From Streptomyces sp. SA15 (lineage in GTDB: Bacteria > Actinomycetota > Actinomycetes > Streptomycetales > Streptomycetaceae), in assembly GCF_002291145.1 (NCBI RefSeq), contig NZ_NTGE01000197.1:1-64000 (forward strand): a DNA stretch of 64,000 nt. Reading direction: 5' to 3'. The notes beneath the pieces are model-generated. The model was given only the letters and a program-made list of their open reading frames with translations, was not told the DNA's origin and made no database searches. Below are positions 25,837-35,277 of this stretch, one piece after another (the stretch's first letter is position 1; each line of letters starts with the position of its first letter). A program made the translations under genes and the position numbers.

Positions 25837-27348
25837 TCAGCTCTGACTCGCGTGTACGGGGCTGTGGGACACCTCGGGCGGGCAGGCCCACCGCCGCGCC
25901 CTGCGATCCCGCAGCCAGTCGCGCACCGCCACCCCGAGTGCGCACAGCACGGGCACGATTGCGGAGCCGACGGCGATGGCGACCGCAGAGCGGTAGGCGT
26001 CGCCGTCGGCGCCCAGCACCATGTAGAACAGTCCGGGCAGGGCGGCCGTACCGACGGCCCCGCCGAGCCTCTGTCCGGTCTGGAGTGCGCCTCCCGCCGC
26101 ACCCGCCATCCGCACCGGCACGTCCCGCAAGGTCATCGTGACGTTCGGGGAGATGACGCAGCCGCTGCCCATGCCGCCGACGAACAGCGCGGGGGCCGCG
26201 CACCACACCGCGATGTCCTCGGGCGCGAACCGCAGGATCAGTACCGCCCCGCCCAGCCCGAGTGCCACGGCGGCGAGTCCCCACACGGTCAGCAGCCGGC
26301 CCAGCCGCTCCACCAGACGCCCGGCCACCAGCGCGGCCACGGCGGACCCGAGGGCGAAGGGTGTCACCGCGAGACCGGACAGCAGCGGCGAATACCCCTC
26401 GCCGTTCTGCAAGTAGAGGGCGAATACCAGCCACACGCCGCTGAAGCCGACGAAGTACAGGGTGGCGATGGCGGCCCCGGCGGTGTAGCCGCGCGTCTCG
26501 GTGACCAACCGGGGGTCGAGCAACGGCTGTCCGGCTCGCGCGGCGACCCGGCGCTCCCACCGTGCGAAGGCCACGAGAAACGCCGCTCCCACAAGGAAGA
26601 GCCACCACAGTTTTCGGACACCGCCGGACTCCGCCAGGACCAAGGGCAGCATGACCGCCAGCACGCCGCAGCCGAGCAGCGCGACGCCCGGCAGGTCGAG
26701 CCGTTCGCCGCGGCCGGGGGCCACTTCGGGCAGCAACCGAAGTCCCAGCACGAGCGCGATCACGCCGACCGGGACATTGACGTAGAAGATCCAGCGCCAG
26801 CCCTGCGGCCCGTCCGCGAGCGCGAGGACGAGTCCGCCGACGACCGGGCCGACGGCACTGGAGATGCCGACGGTGGCGCCGAAGAGGCCGAATGCCCGGC
26901 CGCGCTCGGCGCCCCGGAACATCTGCTGGATCAGGGCGGAGTTCTGCGGAGCGAGGCAGCCCGCGGCCACGCCCTGCGCCAGCCTTGCCACGACCAGCAG
27001 CGCGATCGTGGGAGCCGCGCCCGCCGCCGCGCTGCACACCACGAACGCCGTGAGCGCCAGCAGGAAGATCCGGCGGCGGCCGATCGCGTCGCCCACCCGT
27101 CCCGCGGTGACCAGGACGAGGGCGAACGCCAGGGCGTAGCCGGAGACCACCCACTGGATGGCGGGCGCCGACGCGTGCAGGTCCCGCTGCATGGACGGCA
27201 GTGCCACCGCGACGATGGTCACGTCGAGCAGGCTCATGAATCCGGCCACGAGCGTCACCCACAGCGCCTTCCACCGCCTGGGGTCGGCTCCTTCGGCCGC
27301 GTCCGCCGGGCCGTCTCCTTGCCCGCCCGCCTGTGTCTCGACGCCCAC
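25837..27348 (-). CDS. MFS drug transporter, EmrB/QacA (DHA2) type
   Basis: GTG 27346-27348 with AGAGGAG 4-5 bases upstream gives 503 residues. There are about 14 hydrophobic segments. Family motifs are LLDVTIVAVALPSMQRDL in TM1 (motif D1), GRVGDAIGRRRIF (motif A) and GPVVGGLVLALADGPQGWRWIFYVNVPVG (motif C and the 14-TM signature WRWIFxxNxP). Such proteins export drugs or antibiotics by proton antiport. No regulator gene is adjacent. Confidence 0.9.
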   Translation of the reverse strand: MGVETQAGGQGDGPADAAEGADPRRWKALWVTLVAGFMSLLDVTIVAVALPSMQRDLHASAPAIQWVVSGYALAFALVLVTAGRVGDAIGRRRIFLLALTAFVVCSAAAGAAPTIALLVVARLAQGVAAGCLAPQNSALIQQMFRGAERGRAFGLFGATVGISSAVGPVVGGLVLALADGPQGWRWIFYVNVPVGVIALVLGLRLLPEVAPGRGERLDLPGVALLGCGVLAVMLPLVLAESGGVRKLWWLFLVGAAFLVAFARWERRVAARAGQPLLDPRLVTETRGYTAGAAIATLYFVGFSGVWLVFALYLQNGEGYSPLLSGLAVTPFALGSAVAALVAGRLVERLGRLLTVWGLAAVALGLGGAVLILRFAPEDIAVWCAAPALFVGGMGSGCVISPNVTMTLRDVPVRMAGAAGGALQTGQRLGGAVGTAALPGLFYMVLGADGDAYRSAVAIAVGSAIVPVLCALGVAVRDWLRDRRARRWACPPEVSHSPVHASQS

Positions 27349-27506
27349 GCGCGCTCCTCTCGCCCCCTGACGGGTATCCCGCGCCACCGGCATACGCACG
27401 TGCCGCCACCCACGACCCTTCACACTTTCCGCACCCTTTAGTCACCGTGGCTTCACCAGGCGTGTAGGCTCCTCGCGCTCCATTCGCACAACTGGGGGGA
27501 TTTCCC

Positions 27507-28001
27507 ATGCGTATACGCCATGTCCTGGCGACCGCCGCCGCTGCCGGCTCGATAGCCGCGATGGCCGCCACGCCGGCGCAGGCCGCCGAATACTCGTCGG
27601 CGCTGAAGATCAAGGGTGTCCAGTACGACGCACCCGGCACGGATCGCAACAACTGCTCCACCGGCAACACCAAGGACGAGTACCTGACGATCAAGAACTA
27701 CTCGTCCACGGCGACCGTGAACCTCAAGGGCTACGTCGTCAAGGACGCCGCCGGCAACCGCTTCAAGTTCACCGCGATCCACCAGCTCCAGCCCGGCGAC
27801 TACGTGAAGCTGCGCGGCGGCAACGGCACCGACTCCGACGCGAAGAACGTCGTCTACCGCGACAACTGCAACTTCATGTGGAACAACGACAAGGACACGA
27901 TCTACGTGTACAAGCCGTCCGGCAGCAAGGCCGACGTGCACTCGTACACCAAGACCGGTTCCGACCCCGACCGCAACGGCTACATCAACTTCCACGGCTG
28001 A
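27507..28001 (+). CDS. Secreted lamin-tail-domain protein
   Basis: GGGGGG lies 6-7 bases before the ATG; 164 residues. The signal peptide ends near AQAAEYSS. The mature part is a lamin tail domain (LTD): NCSTGNTKDEYLTIKNYSS, VNLKGYVVKDAAGNRFKF and LQPGDYVKLRGGNGTDS are typical Ig-like LTD strands. Two cysteines may pair. Bacterial LTD proteins are often tethered to nucleases or the envelope; here the domain stands alone. A hairpin terminator follows. Confidence 0.85.
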   Translation: MRIRHVLATAAAAGSIAAMAATPAQAAEYSSALKIKGVQYDAPGTDRNNCSTGNTKDEYLTIKNYSSTATVNLKGYVVKDAAGNRFKFTAIHQLQPGDYVKLRGGNGTDSDAKNVVYRDNCNFMWNNDKDTIYVYKPSGSKADVHSYTKTGSDPDRNGYINFHG

Positions 28002-28012
28002 CGGACCGGCAC

Positions 28013-28039
28013 GGCCCGCCCGGGACCACCGGGCGGGCC
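28013..28039 (+). terminator. Hairpin terminator
   Basis: Perfect 11-bp GC arms (28013-28023 and 28029-28039) with a 5-base loop, 12 bases after the lamin-tail protein stop. Confidence 0.85.
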
Positions 28040-28168
28040 TCGGCCTGCCAGGCCCCGCGTCTGCGACCTGATCCGCCGGACAGGCCCTAGCGGATGCGGG
28101 CAGGGGCGCACGTGGCGCATTCTGGCTGTGGCGTCGTCCGGGCGGCGGCGCACGGATGGGGTAGGCCG

Positions 28169-30682
28169 ATGAGTGGGAGCGCCGGGAGCGAACACGCGAC
28201 GCCCGGGCGGCTGGCCGCGCTGCTGACCGAGGTCGCGGCGGAGGCGATCGACGCGGCCGACGGCCACGCCGGTGGCGTCTACCTGCGTTCCGGCACGCCC
28301 GGACTGCTGCAACTGGCCTCGCTGTCGGGCCTGCCCGGGCCGCTGTTCCGCCCATGGTGGCAGGTCCACGTCGACCGCCCCTTCCCGGTCGCCGACGCCT
28401 GTCGGCTCGGGGTTCAGGTGGTGCTGCCGAACGCCACGGAAACCATGCGCCGCTACCCCCAGTTCGCGGCCGGTCTGCCGTTTCCGTTCGGCTCGATCCA
28501 TGTGCCCGTCACCCACGGGTCGACGACCTACGGTGTCCTGACCGTCCTGCGCGTGCCCGCCCCGGACGCCGCCGAGGTACTGGCGCAGCGCGACCGCACG
28601 GCACGGCTGGCCGAACGCCTGGGCGTGGCCCTGCACCGTCTGGAGCGCCACGGATCGCCCGTGACCTGGGACGACGAGCCGGTATGCGTGCGCCCACCGG
28701 CCACGGAACCTCTCACGGCACGCGTCGCGCGGTTCAGCTGGGACCCGGAGACCGGAGTCCTCACCACCGACCCGCACCTTCCCGCCCTCCTGGGCCTGCC
28801 GCCCGGAAGCGCGCTCACGGACGCGTCGGCGCTCGCGGCCGCCGTGGCCCCTGACGCGCCACACCAGGTCCTCGATCTGCTGCGGCAGACCGCCGCCGGA
28901 CGGCCACCGCCCCTGCCGCTGCCCGTGCGCACCCCGGACGGCACACCCCGGCTGCTCCAGTTGTGGGGCGCTCAGCACGTGGCCCCGGGACCGTACGGTG
29001 TCCGTTCCGTCAGCGGCATCGTCCTCGAACCCGGCCCCGCCGGGGTGGCCGACGCGGCGGCCGACCTGCTCCCCGAGGGCGTGCTCTGCCTGGACCGGCT
29101 GGGGCAGATCGTCTACGCCAATCCGCGTGCCGCACAGCTGCTGCGCCGCCCGCGCTCCGAACTCCTCGGCCGTCCGCTGTGGGACGGCGTGCCGTGGCTC
29201 TACCAGCCCGCCTTCGAGGAGCATCTGCGGGCCGCCCTGCTCTCCCACGGGCCCGTGCACTGCCACGTCCGCCGCCCGCCGGGCGACAAGGAACCCGCCC
29301 CGCAGCCGGAGGAAGGCGACTGGCTGGCCCTGTCCCTGTATTCCGGCCCCGACATCCTCACGTGCACCGCCCGCCCCGCCGACCGGATGGCGGACAGCCC
29401 CGCCGAGCCCACGCTCGCCCACGTCGAGGGGTCGGACGGCGGCGCGAACGCCACGACGGCGTCCCCGTACCGGCCCATCGCCCTGGCCATCGCGCTCACC
29501 GAGGCCGTCACCGCCCGGCAGGTCTCCGCCGTGGTCATGCAGGAACTACTGCCCGCGTTCGGCGGTCGCCGGCTCGCCATCTACCTGATGCAGGAGAGGC
29601 ACCTGTACCTGGCCTGGGAGCACGGTTTCCCGAAAGGGTTCCTCGCCCCCTTCGAGGGTGTGGGACTGGACGCGCACCTGCCGGGCGTCGAGACGCTCAC
29701 CACGGGGCGCCCGCTCTTCTTCGACTCCATGGAGCAGCTGACCGCCGCCTACCCCGGCATCCCGCTGGACGCGACGGAGGGAGCCCGCGCCTTCCTGCCC
29801 CTGATCGCCTCCGGCCGCCCGGTCGGCTCCTGCATCCTGGGCTTCGACCGGCCCCGCAGCTTCAGCACCGAGGAGCGCACGGTGCTCACCGCGCTGGCCG
29901 GGCTCATCGCGCACGCCCTGGAGAAGGCGCAGCGCTACGAGACCGAGGCCGCGCTCGCCCGCGGACTGCAGCAGGCCCTCCTCCCCCGGCGCCTGTCGAC
30001 GCATCCGCGGGTGGAGACCGCCGGACGCTATCTGCCCGGGACCCAGGGCATGGACGTCGGAGGGGACTGGTACGACGTCGTCGAGGCCGGGGACGGCCTG
30101 GCCCTGGTCATCGGCGACGTGCAGGGGCACGGGGTGCAGGCGGCGGCGACGATGGGTCAACTGCGCAGCGCCGTCCGGGCGTTCGCGCTCGGCGACCGGC
30201 CGCCCGACGAGGTCATGAGCGGCACCAACCACCTCCTCATCGACCTCGATCCCGGGCTCTTCGCGAGCTGCTGCTACATCCGGCTGGACCCCGCCACCGG
30301 TCTGGCCCGGGTGGCCCGGGCCGGGCACCCGCCACCGCTGCTGCGCCTCCCGGAGGGCCGCACCCACGTCCTGGACCTGCCCGGCGGGGTCGTGCTCGGG
30401 GTGGACTCCCGTGCCCGCTACCCCGTGGCGGAACTGCGGATGGACCCCGGCGCGATCCTGGCGCTGTACACCGACGGCCTGGTCGAACGGCCCGGCGGCG
30501 ACATCGACGACGGCATCAGCGCACTGCGGGTGGCCCTGGCCAGGACCGGCGCCCCCGCGGCCCGCCCCGGCGGCCGCTCACTGGCAGGCGTGGCCGACAA
30601 GCTCACCGCAACGGCCCGCCACACGGTAGACCGCCCCGACGACATAGCCCTCCTCCTGGCGGCCCGCCGACCGGCACGGTGA
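28169..30682 (+). CDS. GAF-PAS-GAF PP2C-type (SpoIIE) phosphatase
   Basis: ATG 28169 gives 837 residues. Order of parts: an N-terminal GAF-like domain (about 10-170), a PAS-like segment (about 190-410, with LLPEGVLCLDRLGQIVYANPRA), a second GAF (about 440-590, RSFSTEERTVLTALAGLIAHALE) and a C-terminal SpoIIE/PP2C domain (about 610-835). Metal-binding acids are in GMDVGGDWYDVV, IGDVQGHG, ALYTDGLVE and RPDDIALLL. Such proteins dephosphorylate anti-anti-sigma factors. It lacks an HATPase kinase domain, unlike the next gene. No membrane segment. Confidence 0.9.
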   Translation: MSGSAGSEHATPGRLAALLTEVAAEAIDAADGHAGGVYLRSGTPGLLQLASLSGLPGPLFRPWWQVHVDRPFPVADACRLGVQVVLPNATETMRRYPQFAAGLPFPFGSIHVPVTHGSTTYGVLTVLRVPAPDAAEVLAQRDRTARLAERLGVALHRLERHGSPVTWDDEPVCVRPPATEPLTARVARFSWDPETGVLTTDPHLPALLGLPPGSALTDASALAAAVAPDAPHQVLDLLRQTAAGRPPPLPLPVRTPDGTPRLLQLWGAQHVAPGPYGVRSVSGIVLEPGPAGVADAAADLLPEGVLCLDRLGQIVYANPRAAQLLRRPRSELLGRPLWDGVPWLYQPAFEEHLRAALLSHGPVHCHVRRPPGDKEPAPQPEEGDWLALSLYSGPDILTCTARPADRMADSPAEPTLAHVEGSDGGANATTASPYRPIALAIALTEAVTARQVSAVVMQELLPAFGGRRLAIYLMQERHLYLAWEHGFPKGFLAPFEGVGLDAHLPGVETLTTGRPLFFDSMEQLTAAYPGIPLDATEGARAFLPLIASGRPVGSCILGFDRPRSFSTEERTVLTALAGLIAHALEKAQRYETEAALARGLQQALLPRRLSTHPRVETAGRYLPGTQGMDVGGDWYDVVEAGDGLALVIGDVQGHGVQAAATMGQLRSAVRAFALGDRPPDEVMSGTNHLLIDLDPGLFASCCYIRLDPATGLARVARAGHPPPLLRLPEGRTHVLDLPGGVVLGVDSRARYPVAELRMDPGAILALYTDGLVERPGGDIDDGISALRVALARTGAPAARPGGRSLAGVADKLTATARHTVDRPDDIALLLAARRPAR

Positions 30683-30778
30683 AGGAAATGCGGGTCTGGG
30701 GCGGAACCCAGGACGAGGGCCACCTCTTGGCCGACCGAGTCGGGTGGTGGGTGGGCACAGGCCCGGGGCCCAGGGCGG

Positions 30779-30793
30779 AGGGGCGAAGCCCCT
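30779..30793 (+). terminator. Hairpin terminator
   Basis: AGGGGC, GAA, GCCCCT is a compact stable hairpin about 100 bases after the phosphatase stop. A weaker repeat (30877-30893) follows. The rest of the 251-base gap to 30934 shows no gene. Confidence 0.6.
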
Positions 30794-30933
30794 GGGGATG
30801 GGACGGGCTTGAGTTCCAGTGGTCGTTGCAACACCCGGCGCCGACCTCCACCCCGAGCCGCCGACCGAGCGAGGTCCGTCACCCCCTGTGACGCCCCTCG
30901 CCTCCAGAGGCCCGGCAGTGTAGACATGGGCAC

Positions 30934-33717
30934 ATGGTCCGACTCTTGGGGCGATCCGGGACCCGGTCGCCCCGTCGTCCCAGCGGTCCGCGCCCCTCGC
31001 ACGCGCCCGACCGCGCCCCAAGAGCGCCCGAGCGGCGAGCGCGGCGCATCCCCGGCAGTCCGCTCACCCCACGGCCGCACGCAGCAAGCCGGTTGCGGTC
31101 GGCGCTGAGCGGCCGCAGCGTCGCCGGACAGGTGTTCGTCCTGCAAGTGGTGATCGTGCTGCTGCTGGTCGTGGCCGCGGTGGTGGCCCTCGTGCTCCAA
31201 GTCCGGCACGACACCACGCAGGAGGCCCGCAACCGCTCCGTCGCCGTGGCCGAGGCCTTCGCCAACGCACCTGGCACCGTAGAAGCATTGCGCGGCCCCG
31301 ACCCGTCGGCGGTGCTCCAACCACGGGCCGAGGCGGCCCGCAAGGCGACGAAGGTGGACTTCATCGTCGTCATGAACACCGACGGCGTCCGCTACTCCCA
31401 TCCCAAACCGGACCGCATCGGCAAGAAGTTCGTCGGCACCATCGCACCGGCACTCGCCGGACGGACGGTGACCGAGGAGATCACGGGCACGATCGGCCCG
31501 CTGGTGCAGGCCGTTGTGCCGGTCAGGGCGCCCGACGGCTCGGTCGTGGGCCTGGTCTCGGCCGGCATCACGACCGCGAATGTGGGCGGCGCCGCGAACC
31601 GGCAGATGCCGCTCGTGCTGCTCGCCGCCGCGGCGGGACTCGCCCTGGCCACGGGGGGCACCGCGCTGGTGAGCCGACGGCTGCTGCGCCAGACGCACGG
31701 CCTGGGCCCGCACGAGATGACGCGGATGTACGAGCACCACGACGCCGTACTGCACGCCGTACGCGAAGGAGTGCTCATCGTCGGCGGCGAGGGCACCCTC
31801 CTGCTCGCCAACGACGAGGCGCACCGCCTGCTCGACCTGCCGCAGGACGCCGAGGGGAAGCATGTGCGGGACCTCGGCCTCACCCCCGAAACGGCCGGCC
31901 TGCTGGCCTCCGGGCGGATGGCCACGGACGAGGTGCACCTGGTCAAGGACCGGCTGCTGGCCATCAACCAGCGGCCCACCGACAGCGAGGGCGGCCCGCC
32001 CGGCAGCGTCGCCACCCTGCGCGACTCCACGGAGCTGCGGGCACTTTCAGGCCGGGCCGAGGCGGCTCGGGAACGCCTCAACATGCTGTACGACGCCGGT
32101 GTGGCCATCGGGACGAGTCTCGACGTGACCCGCACCGCGGAGGAACTGGCGGAACTCGCCGTCCCGCGGTTCGCGGACTTCGCCACCGTGGACCTGTTCG
32201 ACGCAGTCCTCAGCGGCGGGCAGCCGGAAGGGGCGACGACGCTGCGTCGTACGGCGAGGGGCGGGATCCGCAAGGACGCCCCGCTCTATCCGCTGGGGCA
32301 GCAGATCCGTCTCGTCGACTCCTCTCCGCAGGCCCGCAGCCTCAGGACGGGGCAGGCCGTCATCGAGCCGCGTCTGGGCGAGGCGGTGGGCTGGCAGGCA
32401 CAGGACCTCGAGCGCTCCGCCCAGATCGTGGAGTACGGCATCCACTCGCTGATCACCGTGCCGCTGCGCGCGGGCAGCCTGGTGCTCGGGGTGGTCAGCT
32501 TCTGGCGGTGCGAGAAGCCGGAGCCGTTCGACGCGGAAGAGGTGGCGCTCGCCGAGGAGTTGGTCGCCCGGGCGGCTGTCTCCATCGACAACGCGCGCCG
32601 CTACACACGCGAGCACAGCATGGCGGTGACGCTGCAGCGCAGTCTGCTGCCCCGCACGCTGCCCGAGCAGGACGCCCTGGAGATCGCCTACCGGTATCTG
32701 CCGGCGCAGGCGGGCGTGGGCGGCGACTGGTTCGACGTACTGCCGCTGTCGGGCGCCCGCGTGGCGCTCGTGGTGGGGGACGTGGTCGGCCACGGGCTGC
32801 ACGCCGCGGCCACCATGGGAAGGCTGCGGACGGCGGTGCACAACTTCTCGGCCCTGGACCTGCCGCCCGACGAACTGCTCGCGCTGCTGGACGAGTTGGT
32901 CGGACGCATCGACCAGGACGAGACGGAGGAGGGCGGCAGCGCCCCGGTCACCGGCGCGACCTGTCTGTACGCCGTCTACGATCCGGTCTCCCGGATCTGC
33001 ACGGTCGCCCGCGCCGGCCACCCGCCGCCGGCCCTGATACATCCTGACGGCAGCGTGGAGTTCCCGGACGTGCCCGCCGGTCCCCCGCTCGGCCTCGGGG
33101 GCCTGCCGTTCGAGACGGCCGACCTCGAACTGGCTGAGGGCAGCCGCCTCGTCCTCTACACGGACGGGCTCGTGGAGGACCGGGAGCACGACATCGACGT
33201 AGGGCTCGAAGGGCTGCGCACCGCGCTGGAGCGGGCCGGCAAGTCTCCCGAGGACACCTGCCGGGCCGTCCTCGACTCCCGGCTTCCGGCCCGGCCGAGC
33301 GACGACGTCGCCCTGCTCGTGGCGCGCACCCGGGCCCTGCCCGCCGACCGGATCGCCGAGTGGCGGGTGCCGTCGGATCCGGCGGCCGTCGCCGAGGCCC
33401 GCGCCTCGATCACCCGGCAGCTGGCCCGGTGGGGACTGGACGAGGTGACGTTCACCACGGAGCTGATCGTCAGCGAGCTCGTCACCAACGCGATCCGCTA
33501 CGGCGGTGACCCCATCCACGTCCGCGTGATGTACGACCGCACCCTGATCTGCGAGGTCTTCGACAGCAGCAGCACCTCGCCCCACCTGCGGTACGCGGCC
33601 ATGACGGACGAGGGAGGACGCGGCCTGTTCCTGGTCGCGCAGCTCGCCGAGCGCTGGGGCACCCGCTACACACCCGCGGGCAAGGTCATCTGGGCGGAAC
33701 AGTCCCTTCCCTCATAA
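30934..33717 (+). CDS. Membrane sensor with PAS, GAF, SpoIIE phosphatase and HATPase domains
   Basis: A 927-residue multidomain signalling protein; ATG 30934 is taken, though the first 60 Arg/Pro-rich residues leave the start uncertain. TM1 is at about 66-92 and TM2 at about 229-250, enclosing a CitA/DcuS-like sensor domain (DFIVVMNTDGVRYSHPKP). Then PAS (about 270-370), GAF (about 385-550), SpoIIE/PP2C (about 570-790, GVGGDWFDVLPLSG, VGDVVGHG, YTDGLVED) and a C-terminal RsbW-like HATPase (N box ELIVSELVTNAIRYGG, G box DEGGRGLFLVAQL). It likely senses an extracellular small molecule and switches an anti-sigma pathway. Confidence 0.9.
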   Translation: MVRLLGRSGTRSPRRPSGPRPSHAPDRAPRAPERRARRIPGSPLTPRPHAASRLRSALSGRSVAGQVFVLQVVIVLLLVVAAVVALVLQVRHDTTQEARNRSVAVAEAFANAPGTVEALRGPDPSAVLQPRAEAARKATKVDFIVVMNTDGVRYSHPKPDRIGKKFVGTIAPALAGRTVTEEITGTIGPLVQAVVPVRAPDGSVVGLVSAGITTANVGGAANRQMPLVLLAAAAGLALATGGTALVSRRLLRQTHGLGPHEMTRMYEHHDAVLHAVREGVLIVGGEGTLLLANDEAHRLLDLPQDAEGKHVRDLGLTPETAGLLASGRMATDEVHLVKDRLLAINQRPTDSEGGPPGSVATLRDSTELRALSGRAEAARERLNMLYDAGVAIGTSLDVTRTAEELAELAVPRFADFATVDLFDAVLSGGQPEGATTLRRTARGGIRKDAPLYPLGQQIRLVDSSPQARSLRTGQAVIEPRLGEAVGWQAQDLERSAQIVEYGIHSLITVPLRAGSLVLGVVSFWRCEKPEPFDAEEVALAEELVARAAVSIDNARRYTREHSMAVTLQRSLLPRTLPEQDALEIAYRYLPAQAGVGGDWFDVLPLSGARVALVVGDVVGHGLHAAATMGRLRTAVHNFSALDLPPDELLALLDELVGRIDQDETEEGGSAPVTGATCLYAVYDPVSRICTVARAGHPPPALIHPDGSVEFPDVPAGPPLGLGGLPFETADLELAEGSRLVLYTDGLVEDREHDIDVGLEGLRTALERAGKSPEDTCRAVLDSRLPARPSDDVALLVARTRALPADRIAEWRVPSDPAAVAEARASITRQLARWGLDEVTFTTELIVSELVTNAIRYGGDPIHVRVMYDRTLICEVFDSSSTSPHLRYAAMTDEGGRGLFLVAQLAERWGTRYTPAGKVIWAEQSLPS

Positions 33718-33735
33718 ATCCCCTCATGACAGGCG

Positions 33736-33756
33736 CTCATAAAGTGACCTTATGAG
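33736..33756. promoter_or_regulatory. AT-rich inverted repeat CTCATAA-N7-TTATGAG
   Basis: Perfect 7-bp arms 18 bases after the sensor-kinase stop and ahead of the ferredoxin reductase; CTCAT recurs at 33723 and 33757. It is unlike local GC-rich terminators, so an operator is plausible. Confidence 0.45.
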
Positions 33757-33782
33757 CTCATAGACCGGACCCGCGTACCGAC

Positions 33783-33801
33783 TTAGGCTTGCCTTAGTTT
33801 A
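33783..33801. promoter_or_regulatory. Iron-box-like site (DmdR1/IdeR type)
   Basis: TTAGGCTTGCCTTAGTTTA resembles the 19-bp actinobacterial iron box; by eye about 12 of 19 positions agree, and the core AGGCTTGCCT is palindromic. It starts 65 bases upstream of the ferredoxin reductase ATG. Assignment is by motif similarity only. Confidence 0.45.
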
Positions 33802-33847
33802 GGCTTCCCGTCGAGTCGATCTATCGCCGCTCGAAGGGAACCTGATC

Positions 33848-35212
33848 ATGCCCCGCCCCCTGCGGGTAGCCATCGTCGGAGCCGGCCCCGCCGGGATCTA
33901 CGCCGCCGACGCACTGCTCAAGTCCGACGTGGCCGCCGACCCCGGTGTGTCCATCGACCTCTTCGAGCGGATGCCGGCACCGTTCGGACTGATCCGCTAC
34001 GGCGTCGCCCCCGACCACCCCCGCATCAAGGGCATCATCACGGCCCTCCACCAGGTCCTCGACAAACCGCAGATCCGCCTCTTCGGCAACGTCGACTACC
34101 CGACCGACATCAACCTGGACGACCTGCGCGCGTTCTACGACGCCGTGATCTTCTCCACGGGCGCGACGGCCGACCGGGAGCTGTCCATACCCGGTATCGA
34201 CCTCGACGGCTCCTACGGCGCGGCGGACTTCGTCTCCTGGTACGACGGCCACCCGGACGTGCCGCGCACCTGGCCGTTGGAGGCCGAGAAGGTCGCCGTC
34301 CTCGGCGTCGGCAATGTCGCGCTCGACGTGGCGCGCATCCTCGCCAAGACCGCGGACGAGCTGCTGCCGACGGAGATCCCGCCGAACGTCCACGAGGGCC
34401 TGAAGGCCAACAAGGCGCTGGAAGTCCATGTGTTCGGCCGCCGTGGCCCGGCGCAGGCGAAGTTCAGCCCGATGGAGCTGCGCGAGCTGGACCACTCCCC
34501 CAACATCGAGGTCATCGTCGACCCCGAGGACATCGACTACGACGAGGGCTCGATCGAGACCCGGCGCGGCAACAAGCAGGCCGACATGGTCGCCAAGACC
34601 CTGGAGAACTGGGCCATCCGCGACGTCGGGAACCGTCCGCACAAGCTGTTCCTGCACTTCTTCGAGTCGCCGGCCGAGATCCTCGGCGAGGACGGCAAGG
34701 TCGTCGGCCTGCGCACCGAGCGCACCGCCCTGGACGGCACCGGAAACGTCAAGGGCACCGGCGAGTTCAAGGACTGGGACGTCACCGCGATCTACCGTGC
34801 CGTGGGCTACCTGTCCGACAAGCTGCCCAAGCTGCCCTGGGACATCGACTCGGGCACGGTCCCGGACGAGGGCGGCCGGGTCATCCAGGAGAGCGGCGAG
34901 CACCTGCAGTCGACGTACGTCACCGGCTGGATCCGGCGCGGCCCCGTGGGCCTGATCGGCCACACCAAGGGCGACGCCAACGAGACGGTGTCCAACCTCC
35001 TGGACGACTTCGCGAACGACCGTCTGCACACGCCGGCTTCGCCCGCCCCCGAGGCCGTGGACGCGTTCCTCGCCGAGCGCAACGTCCGCTTCACCACCTG
35101 GGACGGCTGGTACCGGCTGGACGCCGCCGAGAAGGCGCTGGGCGAGCCGCAGGGCCGTGAGCGGGTGAAGATCGTCGAGCGCGAGGACATGCTGAAGGCG
35201 AGCGGCGCGTAA
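33848..35212 (+). CDS. Ferredoxin-NADP+ reductase, FprA/adrenodoxin-reductase type
   Basis: A 454-residue flavoprotein with GAAGGGAAC upstream of ATG 33848. RVAIVGAGPAGIYAADALL is the FAD-binding GxGxxG; DLFERMPAPFGLIRYGVAPDHP is the adrenodoxin-reductase signature; VAVLGVGNVALDVARIL is the NADP-binding GxGxxA; and VTGWIRRGPVGLIGHTKGDA is the conserved C-terminal FAD contact. It passes electrons from NADPH to ferredoxin, for example for P450s. The iron-box-like sequence upstream hints at iron control. A strong terminator follows. Confidence 0.93.
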   Translation: MPRPLRVAIVGAGPAGIYAADALLKSDVAADPGVSIDLFERMPAPFGLIRYGVAPDHPRIKGIITALHQVLDKPQIRLFGNVDYPTDINLDDLRAFYDAVIFSTGATADRELSIPGIDLDGSYGAADFVSWYDGHPDVPRTWPLEAEKVAVLGVGNVALDVARILAKTADELLPTEIPPNVHEGLKANKALEVHVFGRRGPAQAKFSPMELRELDHSPNIEVIVDPEDIDYDEGSIETRRGNKQADMVAKTLENWAIRDVGNRPHKLFLHFFESPAEILGEDGKVVGLRTERTALDGTGNVKGTGEFKDWDVTAIYRAVGYLSDKLPKLPWDIDSGTVPDEGGRVIQESGEHLQSTYVTGWIRRGPVGLIGHTKGDANETVSNLLDDFANDRLHTPASPAPEAVDAFLAERNVRFTTWDGWYRLDAAEKALGEPQGRERVKIVEREDMLKASGA

Positions 35213-35220
35213 CAGCCGAA

Positions 35221-35258
35221 CACGGCGGGTCCGGACCCGATGCTCCGGACCCGCCGTG
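35221..35258. terminator. Long hairpin terminator between convergent genes
   Basis: Perfect 15-bp arms (35221-35235 and 35244-35258) with an 8-base loop, between the ferredoxin reductase stop and the stop of the opposite quinone oxidoreductase; it can serve both. Confidence 0.92.
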
Positions 35259-35277
35259 CCGCTGTCACCACTCCACC

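Noticed and set aside
30683..30933. Hidden gene in the 251-base gap between SpoIIE genes
   Set aside because: Only short frames without ribosome sites; two hairpins explain it as a terminator region.
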